Below the pieces are notes generated by a model. The model did not search any database. It was not told where the DNA came from and saw only the letters and a program-made list of their open reading frames with translations. A stretch of DNA of 64,000 bases from Streptomyces pactum (lineage in GTDB: Bacteria > Actinomycetota > Actinomycetes > Streptomycetales > Streptomycetaceae): positions 5,411,501 to 5,475,500 of the forward strand of contig NZ_CP019724.1 of NCBI RefSeq assembly GCF_002005225.1. Reading direction: 5' to 3'. Positions 57,312-64,000 of the stretch are shown here, one piece after another (position 1 is the first letter of the stretch; the number at the start of each line of letters is the position of its first letter). A program made the position numbers and the translations under genes.

Positions 57312-58519
57312 CCGGCCACCCCGCTCCCGCCCGCTTCGACGCCGGCCGCCGCGAGCGCCTCCGCACGCAGCCGGGCCGCCCTGCGCAGGGCGGCCACCGC
57401 CGGGTCGTCGGGATCGCCGGCCTCTCCGCGGGCCGCCGCCAGCACGTCCTCCACCGTCGACAGACCGCCGAGCTCGGCCCGGACCGGACGGCCCAGCGCG
57501 GTCACCGCGCCGGTCTCCCGGGACCGGGCGCGGCAGTGGAAGGCCAGCTCGCAGGCGGACAGGCACTCCGGCGCGTACGTCGCCGGGACCGCCTCGACCG
57601 CGGCGGTCAGCTCCTCCGCCGGCAGGTCGGGGGAGAAGCGGACGCCCTCGGGGAGCGTGTCGGCGATGTCCTCGAGACGGGTCAGGCGGGCCAACTGGCG
57701 GTCCGTGACCGCGCGCTGCCTGCGCACGTCGACGGCGGACGCCGTGGGCAGGTTGGAGAAGTCCTTGGGGCACACCAGGAGCACGCGGTGGCGCACGCGC
57801 GGCGCGGGGTCCAGACGGGCGGCCACCCGCTCCAGGGCCAGCACGTACACCGCGGCCTGCCGCGCGGCGGCGCCGACCTTCGCCGGGTCGGCGGAACCGT
57901 CCAGCATGGGGAAGGACTTGATCTCGACGACCGTCCAGCTTCCGTCCGGATGGACCACCACCGCGTCCGGTTCCAGGAAGGCGGGGGAACCGGCGACGTC
58001 GAGGGCGAGCATCGGGTGGTCGAGGAGCGTCCAGCTCCCGGGGGCGCCGGGTGTCCCGGTGGCCTCCCGCAGGGCCAGCGAGGTCCGCGCCGCGCGGCCT
58101 TCGGGGCCGGACGCGGACAGGTCGGGCACGTGGGCGGCGGCGGGCGGCTCGGCGCCCCGGTCCAGTTGCTCGTGCACGAGCCGCAGCAGCTCGGCGCCCC
58201 CGTCCGCCTTGACCCGCGCCTCGAAGGCGTTGCCCCGCGTGAACGCGAACTGGGACTGTCCGAAAACCGCCGGCGAGCCCAGCGCGCCGGCGAGCGACGC
58301 CTTGTCCACCCCGGCGCCGTCGAGGATGGCTCGCCGGCGGCACCCGGGGTTGGCGGCGAGGGCGGCCAGGGCCCGCGCGTCCAGCGCCTTGGCCGGTACG
58401 TCCGGACCGCGCAGCTCAGCGAGCCGGTGCCGGAGTCTCGTCCCCCGCGTCCGAGGAGGAGACGTCCGGTTCGGCTCCTGGCCCGAACCGCTGCTCGCGC
58501 TGCCGTGGAAATCGCTCAC
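57302..58519 (-). CDS. PD-(D/E)XK RecB/Cas4-like nuclease with Fe-S-type cysteines
   Basis: About 405 residues. The nuclease core reads FLEPDAVVVHPDGSWTVVEIKSFPML (D...E-I-K), then QAAVYVLALERVAARL as the QxxxY-type helix. One cysteine lies N-terminally (NPGCRRRAIL) and three lie C-terminally (CLSACELAFHC: C-x3-C-x5-C). This layout matches the 4Fe-4S cluster of Cas4, AddB and Dna2 nucleases. It resembles the RecB-like nucleases annotated in the TM0106 group. I chose the GTG at 58519; upstream starts (58540, 58543, TTG 58549) are possible and would overlap the PAP2 gene further. It is the first gene of the three-gene operon. Confidence 0.83.
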   Translation of the reverse strand: MSDFHGSASSGSGQEPNRTSPPRTRGTRLRHRLAELRGPDVPAKALDARALAALAANPGCRRRAILDGAGVDKASLAGALGSPAVFGQSQFAFTRGNAFEARVKADGGAELLRLVHEQLDRGAEPPAAAHVPDLSASGPEGRAARTSLALREATGTPGAPGSWTLLDHPMLALDVAGSPAFLEPDAVVVHPDGSWTVVEIKSFPMLDGSADPAKVGAAARQAAVYVLALERVAARLDPAPRVRHRVLLVCPKDFSNLPTASAVDVRRQRAVTDRQLARLTRLEDIADTLPEGVRFSPDLPAEELTAAVEAVPATYAPECLSACELAFHCRARSRETGAVTALGRPVRAELGGLSTVEDVLAAARGEAGDPDDPAVAALRRAARLRAEALAAAGVEAGGSGVAGCH

Positions 58520-59414
58520 CCGCGGAAGTCTGGCATCCACCACTGACAATCGTGGAACCCGCGTCGGCCGGGGCCGGTGCGGCCGGTGCGAAACGGGCCG
58601 CGAGCCGGGTCCGCACCCGGTCCGCCGTCCGCAGCACGTACGGCGTCAGCAGCAGTCCCGCGCCCATCACGGCCGCTCCCGCGACCGCGTCGAGGAAGTA
58701 GTGGTTGGCGGTGCCCATCACCACGATCGTGGTCACCAGCGGGTAGACGACGGCGGCCACCTTCGTCGTGCGCGTGCCGCCGTAGCGCCACAGGATCACC
58801 CCGCACCACAGCGCCCAGCCCACGTGCAGGCTCGGCATGGCCGCGTACTGGTTGGTCATCCCGCCCAGGCCGCGCGGCGCGCTCGCCTCGCCGCCCCACC
58901 AGCCGTACGAGCTGTACTGGGCCATCGTGTCGACGAAGCCGTGGCTCGCGTCCAGCAGCCGGGGCGGGCAGGTCGGCAGCAGGGTGAAGCCGACGAGGCC
59001 GATGAACGTGGACGTCAACAGCCAGGTGCGGGCGGCCCGGTAGCGCACGGTGCGCGAGCGGAACAGCCAGATCAGGAGGGCGGGGGTGACCGCGTAGTGC
59101 AGCGACGCGTACCAGAAGTCGGCCGGTATGCCGATCCACGGCTCGCGGGTGAAGAGGCGGTTGAGCGGGTGCTCCGCGTTGAGGAACAGCGCCTCCTCCA
59201 GCCGCAGGATGGCCAGGCCGTGATCGACCGCGTCGGAGATGTCACCCCGGACGAGGAGCCGGCCCGCGGAGTAGCAGGCGTACACGAGGACGATGAGCGG
59301 CAGCTCGGTCCACCAGCGCAAGCGAGTTCTCGGGGTCGCCTCGGTGCCCGGTGTCTCGGTGTGCGGCAATCCGATCGCCCTCCCCCTTCGTTCTCGCGCG
59401 CCTCGGACGGACAC
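58416..59414 (-). CDS. PAP2-family membrane phosphatase / phosphotransferase
   Basis: 332 residues with about six membrane helices. The PAP2 active site is split: RYRAARTWLLTSTF.., then QYAAMPSLHVGWALWCGVILW (S-L-H) and MGTANHYFLDAVAGAAVMG (H-Y-F-L-D). The N-terminal helix PLIVLVYACYSAGRLLVRG and LNAEHPLNRLF are typical of the inositol phosphotransferase-like PAP2_3 branch. The C-terminal 55 residues are charged and disordered and overlap the nuclease gene by about 100 bp in another frame. It probably dephosphorylates a lipid. The GTG at 59414 is used. Confidence 0.88.
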   Translation of the reverse strand: MSVRGARERRGRAIGLPHTETPGTEATPRTRLRWWTELPLIVLVYACYSAGRLLVRGDISDAVDHGLAILRLEEALFLNAEHPLNRLFTREPWIGIPADFWYASLHYAVTPALLIWLFRSRTVRYRAARTWLLTSTFIGLVGFTLLPTCPPRLLDASHGFVDTMAQYSSYGWWGGEASAPRGLGGMTNQYAAMPSLHVGWALWCGVILWRYGGTRTTKVAAVVYPLVTTIVVMGTANHYFLDAVAGAAVMGAGLLLTPYVLRTADRVRTRLAARFAPAAPAPADAGSTIVSGGCQTSAGERFPRQREQRFGPGAEPDVSSSDAGDETPAPAR

Positions 59415-59565
59415 GGGCGTGCCACTTTACGGCCTCTGCGCGCCCCGCTTCACTGGGCGCCCTCGGCCCTGATAGACGCCGGGATCGCCCGCCGGGTTGC
59501 CCGCGTGCGGCGTGCGCGATGATGGAGTGGTCCTTCAGACATTTCTCCCGGAAAGGCCCCCTTCC

Positions 59566-60162
59566 ATGGCACCGCGCATCCTGCTGGCCCGGCACGGACA
59601 GACGGAGTGGTCGCTGTCCGGCAGACACACCGGCAGGACCGACGTCCCGCTCCTGGAGGAGGGCAGGCGCGGCGCCAAGCTGCTCGGCGAGCGGCTGCAC
59701 CGGGCGCCGCTGGAGGGGCTGCCCGGGGTGGAGGTGCGCACCAGCCCGCTGTCCCGCGCGAGCCAGACCTGCGAGCTGGCCGGTTTCGGTGAGCGCGCCC
59801 GGGCCTGGGACACGCTGATGGAGTGGGACTACGGGGCCTACGAGGGCATGACGCCGGACGAGATCCAGGCGGTCCGGCCCGGCTGGCTGATCTGGCGGGA
59901 CGGAGTGCCCGGGGGCGAGAGCCTGGCGGAGGTCACCGCGCGCGCGGACGAGGTGGTGGCGTGGGCGCGGGAGGCGGACCGCGACGTGCTGGTCTTCGCC
60001 CACGGGCACATTCTCCGGTCGATCGGGGCGCGGTGGCTGGGGCTGCCGCTGGACTTCGCGGCGCGGATACGGCTGAACCCGACGTCGCTGTCGGTGCTGG
60101 GCTGGGCGTACGGGGAGCCGGCGCTGGAGAGCTGGAACGACTTGGGGCACCTGGCGGGCTGA
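59566..60162 (+). CDS. Histidine phosphatase (phosphoglycerate-mutase-like)
   Basis: 198 residues. The RHG motif is [24 protein letters not shown], the second His is in [19 protein letters not shown], and the catalytic Arg and Glu are in [18 protein letters not shown] and [17 protein letters not shown]. It is a typical broad-specificity acid or sugar phosphatase. The ATG at 59566 is chosen because homology starts there. It is divergent from the PAP2 gene. A tandem repeat follows. Confidence 0.92.
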   Translation: MAPRILLARHGQTEWSLSGRHTGRTDVPLLEEGRRGAKLLGERLHRAPLEGLPGVEVRTSPLSRASQTCELAGFGERARAWDTLMEWDYGAYEGMTPDEIQAVRPGWLIWRDGVPGGESLAEVTARADEVVAWAREADRDVLVFAHGHILRSIGARWLGLPLDFAARIRLNPTSLSVLGWAYGEPALESWNDLGHLAG

Positions 60163-60198
60163 CGTCGGCGTGGCCCGGCGTCGGCGTGGCCCGGCTTC

Positions 60199-60310
60199 GG
60201 CGCTGTCCGGCCGAGACGTTGTCCGGCGGAGGCGCTGCTGTGCGGCGGAGGCGCTGTCGGGCGGAGGTTCTGTCCGGTGGAGGCGCTGCCCGGCGGAGGC
60301 GCTGCCCGGC
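60199..60310. repeat. 18-bp imperfect tandem repeat, about six copies
   Basis: The unit is about GGCGCTGTCCGGCGGAGG, repeated with changes. It is followed by smaller CCCCGTG and CCCAGGT repeats up to about 60450. It fills much of the 369-bp convergent gap 60163-60531, in which I see no gene. Confidence 0.75.
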
Positions 60311-60531
60311 TTTACGGGCGCTCAGGCTGCCTCAGGTCCCAGGGCTGCCCCGTGCCCCGTGCCCCGTGCCCCGGGCTTCAGGTGTCCCAGGTCCCAGGCC
60401 GCCCCAGGGCCAGCCCCCAGCCCTCAGGCCCCAAGCCCTCGGGAGCCGTCGGGGAGCACTGGGCAGGCGCGGCTGCCGCGGCCGGGGCCGGGGCCGGGGC
60501 GGTGCCCGCGGGCACCGCGCCGTGGTGCGGA

Positions 60532-61989
60532 TCACGCCGTTCGCGGCAGGGCAGCGTGGCGGTCCAGGAAGGCGGAGACGTCCGATGCCCGCCGGTGCGG
60601 CAGCAGTACCCGTGCCGTGGCGGACAGCATCGTGCGGACGCGTGACGACTGGACCTCGCCCAGCAGGTCCAGGACCCGCATGCCCGCCCCCGCCGCCTCG
60701 TCGGGCCGGCCGCCGCGCGCCAGGTCGTCCGCCAGTTCCGCCGAGTACAGCGCGAGGTTCCGGGTGAAGTGCGGGTCCTGCAGTTCGCCCGCCCGGCGTG
60801 CGTGCCGTGCCGCCCGGGGCCAGTCGCCCAGGGTGGACCAGCACTGGGCCTCCAGTCCCTCCAGCTCGGCCTCGCCGTAGAAGCTCATCCACTCGGGGTC
60901 GGCCTCCGAGGGGCCCCGTCCGAAGAAGGCCTGCGCGCGGGCCAGCGCCTGCTCGCAGCCGACGCGGTCGGCCAGCCCCGCCCAGCCGCCCGCCTCGCGC
61001 AGCGCGAGCAGGGACATCAGCCGGGCCGAGCCCAGCGGGCGGGCGGCGCTCCGCGCGGCCTGGGCCGCCCGTACCGCCTCGCGCGGACGCCCGGCGTCGC
61101 GGGCCAGGAACGCCATGTTGCAGAAGGCGTGCGCCTCCAGACCCGCGTCGCCGTTCATCCGGGACGTGGCGAGGGCCTCGGCGTAGTGGGAGCGCGCGTC
61201 GTCGAAGCGCCCGGAGTCGTGCGCCAGCCAGCCCACGGAGATCGCCAGTTCACCGGCGCCGGAGTAGAGCCGGTCCGCCGTCGCCTGCCGGGTCGCACCG
61301 GCGTCCAGCAGCGCGTACGCGGTACGCAGCGGGGCCGCCGCGCGCCGGTAGAGACCGTCGGCGCCGTGCCGGTCGTCGAGCAGCCGGATCCGGCGGACGG
61401 CTTCTTCGAGGGCGCCCGCGTAGCCCGCCCCGGCCCTGCGTACGGGGCGCTGCGCCGCCGCGGCGTCGAGAGCGAGCCCCAGAGGGCCCAGCGATGCGAC
61501 GGCCACCGTGGCACCGCTCGTCATGAATGCGCGACGCAGCACGTCGCTCTCCTCGTTGTCGTCGTGCGGGTCTCGCGTGTCGTGCGTGTCCCGCGTGTGC
61601 GGTGTCTCATACGGCTCGTGCGCCCCTCGCATCTCACCCGTGGCGCGCGAAGGCGCCCCGGGGTACGTCGGGGGCGCGTCCTCCGAGGCGCGCGCCCGGC
61701 GCCCGCGTACCGACGAACGGGGCGCGAAGCCCAGGTCGGTGAGCGTGCGGCCGGGGAACATGTGGAGGAACACCCGCTCGTACGCGTAGTTGGGGCAGCG
61801 GATCTCGCCCGCCTCGACCCGGCCGACGTAGCGCGCGTCGCAACTGACCCGCTCGCCGATCTCCCGCGCGGCCCGCCGCACCACCGCCGCGAACTCGGCG
61901 GGCGAGCGCCCGCCGCGCAAGCGCCGGAAGGCGAGGTTCGGCCGCGCCGGCCGGTCGGGCTGGGCTGAGGTCACCGTTGACGACGCCAT
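60532..61989 (-). CDS. NsdA-like TPR regulator
   Basis: 485 residues. The N-terminal 75 residues look like an HTH-type recognition region (RSPAEFAAVVRRAAREIGERVSCDARYVGRVEAGEIRCPNYAYERVFLHMFPGRTLTDLGF). A His/Asp/Thr-rich spacer (YETPHTRDTHDTRDPHDDNEE) and a hydrophobic segment (RRAFMTSGATVAVASLGPLG) follow, then TPR-like pairs (WLAHDSGRFDDARSHYAEALATSRMNGDAGLEAHAFCNMAFLARDAGRPREAVRAAQAA). The whole resembles NsdA/NsdB-type negative regulators of Streptomyces differentiation and antibiotic production. The ATG at 61989 has GAGAGGACC upstream. It is divergent from the next gene with a 288-bp regulatory gap. Confidence 0.85.
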   Translation of the reverse strand: MASSTVTSAQPDRPARPNLAFRRLRGGRSPAEFAAVVRRAAREIGERVSCDARYVGRVEAGEIRCPNYAYERVFLHMFPGRTLTDLGFAPRSSVRGRRARASEDAPPTYPGAPSRATGEMRGAHEPYETPHTRDTHDTRDPHDDNEESDVLRRAFMTSGATVAVASLGPLGLALDAAAAQRPVRRAGAGYAGALEEAVRRIRLLDDRHGADGLYRRAAAPLRTAYALLDAGATRQATADRLYSGAGELAISVGWLAHDSGRFDDARSHYAEALATSRMNGDAGLEAHAFCNMAFLARDAGRPREAVRAAQAARSAARPLGSARLMSLLALREAGGWAGLADRVGCEQALARAQAFFGRGPSEADPEWMSFYGEAELEGLEAQCWSTLGDWPRAARHARRAGELQDPHFTRNLALYSAELADDLARGGRPDEAAGAGMRVLDLLGEVQSSRVRTMLSATARVLLPHRRASDVSAFLDRHAALPRTA

Positions 61990-62277
61990 GGCCGGGTCCT
62001 CTCGTGCGAACCGACGAACCATGCCGGGACGGGGGCGGGTTACGAGGATTTCTCCGTTTGTCAGCCCTGTTCCCGGCGAGCAAGAACGTACCGGCTGTGA
62101 CGGAGCCGCCACGCGCTGTTTGGCTACAAACCGGATATCTCATCCGCGTTCTGCCATGAAGTGCCATCCTTTGCGGCTGACTTGTGCCGTAGCCGTTGAC
62201 GGCTCCACGCGTTGAACGCTGCGGACCGGGAGGCCCCCCGACTCCCGACCCGACCCGCTCGTCCAAGGAGGAGTTCC

Positions 62278-62676
62278 GTGGTGGAGGCCGGGATGGATAC
62301 CAGACGGTTCAGCGATCCCCCCTGCGACGCCTGCGAGGTCGTCACCGTGCCGACCCGGCAGGGTCTGGAGGCGGTCGACATCCTCAGGCGGGGCGCCGGT
62401 GACGGGGTGGGCCCCGTGATCCACGATTACGGCTGCGACACCCTGGGGTTCCTGGTGCCGCCGGGCACGGCCGCCGCCTGGGACGTGCCGGGCAGCACCT
62501 GCACGGAGACGGACGGCCGCGGACTGAGCCTCGACCCGGCCCCCGAGCCGCCCCTGGCGGGCTCGGACTGGCTGCTGCCCCCCGGCGAGGCGGACCTGGC
62601 GACCGACCCCGCGGTACTGCGGGCGGCGCTGGGCGAGGCGGCCCGGCTGATCGAGGCCGCGGACGGCTGTAGCTGA
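62278..62676 (+). CDS. Small conserved protein, primase-polymerase C-terminal-like fragment
   Basis: 132 residues. HDYGCDTLGFLVPPGTAAAWDVPGSTCTETDGRGLSLDP resembles the second half of the streptomycete prim-pol-like proteins; the protein at 45411 is a different, longer relative. Four cysteines are present (PPCDACEV, YGCDTL, TCTET). The GTG at 62278 is chosen because AAGGAGG lies 6 bp upstream; an internal ATG at 62293 has none. It is divergent from the NsdA-like gene. The family call is tentative. Confidence 0.6.
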   Translation: MVEAGMDTRRFSDPPCDACEVVTVPTRQGLEAVDILRRGAGDGVGPVIHDYGCDTLGFLVPPGTAAAWDVPGSTCTETDGRGLSLDPAPEPPLAGSDWLLPPGEADLATDPAVLRAALGEAARLIEAADGCS

Positions 62677-62728
62677 GTCCCCCGGTCCACCCGTACGGTG
62701 CCGTTCCGGTCGCGCCGATAATGGACCG

Positions 62729-63598
62729 ATGGGAAAGTCCAGGAACGCCCGCCGCGGGCGCGCTGCCGCCGAAGCCGTCGCCGAGAACGTCGACGGCGGG
62801 CTCGCCGAGCTGATCCCCGACCGGGAGCGCGGCCGGGCCTGGACGCTGCTGATCGACGGCGCCCCGCAGTCGCACGTCGACCTGGACGACCCGGCGTACC
62901 TGTCCTTCGAGTACCAGCGCCGCCTCGGGCACGTCATCGACCTGGCCGCCCCGCCGGGCAAGCCGGTGCAGGCCGTGCACCTCGGCGGTGGCGCCCTCAC
63001 CCTCGCCCGTTACGTCGCCGCCACCCGCCCCCGCTCCACCCAGCAGGTCGTCGAGAAGGACGCCGGCCTCGTCGAGCTGGTCCGCCGGGAACTTCCCCTG
63101 GACCCCGGCGCCCGGATCCGGGTGCGCTCCGCCGACGCCCGCGCCGGACTGGCCAAGGTGCCCGACGGCTGGGCACGGCTGGTCGTCGCGGACGTCTTCA
63201 GCGGGGCCCGTACCCCGGCCCACCTGACGTCCACCGAGTTCCTCGACGAGGTCCGGCGCGCCCTCGCGCCCGGCGGCATCTTCGCCGCCAACCTCGCCGA
63301 CGGACCGCCGCTCGCCCATCTGCGCGGACAGATCGCCACCGCCGCCGACCGCTTCCCGGAACTCGCCCTCGTCGCCGACCCGGCCGTACTGCGCGGCAAG
63401 CGCTTCGGCAACGCGATCCTCGTCGCCTCCGACCACCCGCTGCCGGTCGCCGAACTCACCCGCCGCGCCGCCTGCGACCCCCACCCCGCGCGCGTGGCAC
63501 ACGGCCGCGTGCTGGCCGACTTCACCGGCGGCGCCGTACCCGTGACGGACGCGGCGGCGGTGGCCTCCCCGGCGCCGCCCCCGTCCGTCTTCCGGTGA
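62729..63598 (+). CDS. Spermidine-synthase-like SAM-dependent protein
   Basis: 289 residues. The class I methyltransferase/aminopropyltransferase fold shows DDPAYLSFEYQRRLGHVIDLA, motif I VQAVHLGGGALTLARYVAATRP, the acidic TQQVVEKDAGLVELVRREL and DGWARLVVADVFSGARTPAHLTSTEFLDEVRRALAPGGIFAANLADG. The aminopropyltransferase DYR...Y/D box is modified, so it is a spermidine-synthase-like protein of uncertain substrate, common in actinobacteria. It is preceded by CGATAATGGACCG with a weak ribosome site. It is convergent with the partial gene at the window end. Confidence 0.88.
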   Translation: MGKSRNARRGRAAAEAVAENVDGGLAELIPDRERGRAWTLLIDGAPQSHVDLDDPAYLSFEYQRRLGHVIDLAAPPGKPVQAVHLGGGALTLARYVAATRPRSTQQVVEKDAGLVELVRRELPLDPGARIRVRSADARAGLAKVPDGWARLVVADVFSGARTPAHLTSTEFLDEVRRALAPGGIFAANLADGPPLAHLRGQIATAADRFPELALVADPAVLRGKRFGNAILVASDHPLPVAELTRRAACDPHPARVAHGRVLADFTGGAVPVTDAAAVASPAPPPSVFR

Positions 63599-63599
63599 C

Positions 63600-64000
63600 T
63601 CAGTAGGTGCCGACCTCCACCCGGGGCGGACCGTCGTGCCAGGTGCAGAACACCGACACCCGGTCCGCGCCCGAGGCGAACTCCACCCGGATCCACGACT
63701 CCGTCTTCCACACCTGCATCGACCAGCCCGCACCCGGCGTCGCCGACACCAGGGACGCGGACGACGTACCGAGGTCGAAGACCGCGCGGCCACCGTCGGT
63801 TTCGTAACTCCTGACCCGGCCGGACGCGGTGGGGGAGGGGGCCACCGGAGCCTCGGAAGAGGTGGACGGCGCGGTCCGGGGCGGGGTGGGGGACGGTTCG
63901 TCGGGGGTCTCGCTCGGCTTCGGCGAGGCACTGCCCGAGGGCGACGGCCGCCTGGTGGACGAGGCCAACGACCCCGAACCCGCGGTGTCCTGCGCCTCCC
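63600..64000 (-). CDS. C-terminal part of a secreted or membrane protein with Pro/Ser/Thr linker (5' end outside window)
   Basis: The minus-strand frame is open from the window edge to a TGA at 63600-63602. The visible part is a Pro/Ser/Thr-rich linker (PSPSGSASPKPSETPDEPSPTPP) followed by an 80-residue beta-rich C-terminal domain (RVRSYETDGGRAVFDLGTSSASLVSATPGAGWSMQVWKTESWIRVEFASGADRVSVFCTWHDGPPRVEV). It resembles the extracellular C-terminus of septum-type or kinase-like streptomycete membrane proteins; the family is not identified. The start is outside the window. Confidence 0.7.
   Translation of the reverse strand, partial: EAQDTAGSGSLASSTRRPSPSGSASPKPSETPDEPSPTPPRTAPSTSSEAPVAPSPTASGRVRSYETDGGRAVFDLGTSSASLVSATPGAGWSMQVWKTESWIRVEFASGADRVSVFCTWHDGPPRVEVGTY

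Overview
This 64 kb window is chromosomal DNA from a high-GC actinomycete, almost certainly a Streptomyces close to S. coelicolor / S. lividans. The signs are very high GC with G/C third positions, frequent GTG starts with GGAGG-type ribosome sites, and genus hallmarks: the cslA/glxA/cslZ tip-glycan genes, a CdgA-type GGDEF-EAL protein, two WhiJ-like HTH/DUF397/ATPase cassettes, LAxTG sortase substrates, F420/flavin luciferase-like oxidoreductases and an NsdA-like TPR regulator. The gene order resembles what I remember of the S. coelicolor SCO2805-SCO2860 region, read in reverse. This is core-type chromosome: I see no insertion sequence, prophage, CRISPR array, rRNA or large biosynthetic cluster.

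Layout. 1-2.9 kb: end of a membrane protein, a toxin-antitoxin-like pair and the first WhiJ-like cassette. 3-6.1 kb: a large PLD-helicase-DUF3427 protein with a 41-bp palindrome upstream. 6.2-18.7 kb: SRPBCC protein, SEC-C protein, secreted GH30 galactanase, YidC paralogue, vanadium-haloperoxidase-like protein, FAH hydrolase, F420 oxidoreductase, a Gfo/Idh/MocA operon and a divergent ROK regulator with unusual low-complexity insertions. 18.9-24 kb: a CBM2-tailed sugar dehydrogenase with a CebR-type box, an LAxTG surface protein, a HAD phosphatase, and a surface protein/sortase pair. 24-32.6 kb: the tip-glycan island (cslZ, glxA, cslA, a cell-wall hydrolase, an SPFH protein and an AA10 LPMO under a DasR-type dre site). 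32.8-42.5 kb: an IclR regulator, a secreted protein, an ectoine-type ABC transporter (ehuBCDA) and a catabolic group (DUF3830, amidase, 2-hydroxyacid dehydrogenase, two Asp/Glu-racemase-fold enzymes). 42.5-44.8 kb: an RNA-rich intergenic stretch with an atypical tRNA-Gly, then a pectate lyase. 44.9-50.8 kb: small conserved proteins, a third tRNA-Lys, an M6 protease, cdgA and a luciferase-like oxidoreductase. 50.9-54 kb: the second WhiJ-like cassette, a VOC protein and a WYL regulator. 54.3-59.4 kb: a compact operon joining an Fe-S-type RecB/Cas4-like nuclease, an unknown protein and an SF1 helicase behind a PAP2 enzyme. 59.5-64 kb: histidine phosphatase, NsdA-like regulator, conserved small protein, spermidine-synthase-like protein and a partial gene.

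How the parts fit. Polysaccharide metabolism runs through the window: GH30, a PQQ-type dehydrogenase fused to a cellulose-binding module, GH6, GlxA, CslA, LPMO and pectate lyase. Candidate operators for sugar regulators are visible upstream of several of these (a CebR box, a dre site, two LacI-type AAGCGCTT-like palindromes). The two observations I rate most interesting are the 70-nt tRNA-Gly-like gene at 42859-42928, which keeps glycyl-tRNA synthetase identity elements but has GUGC in place of GTPsiC as in staphylococcal peptidoglycan tRNAs, and the three-gene Dna2-like nuclease/helicase operon at 54322-58519.
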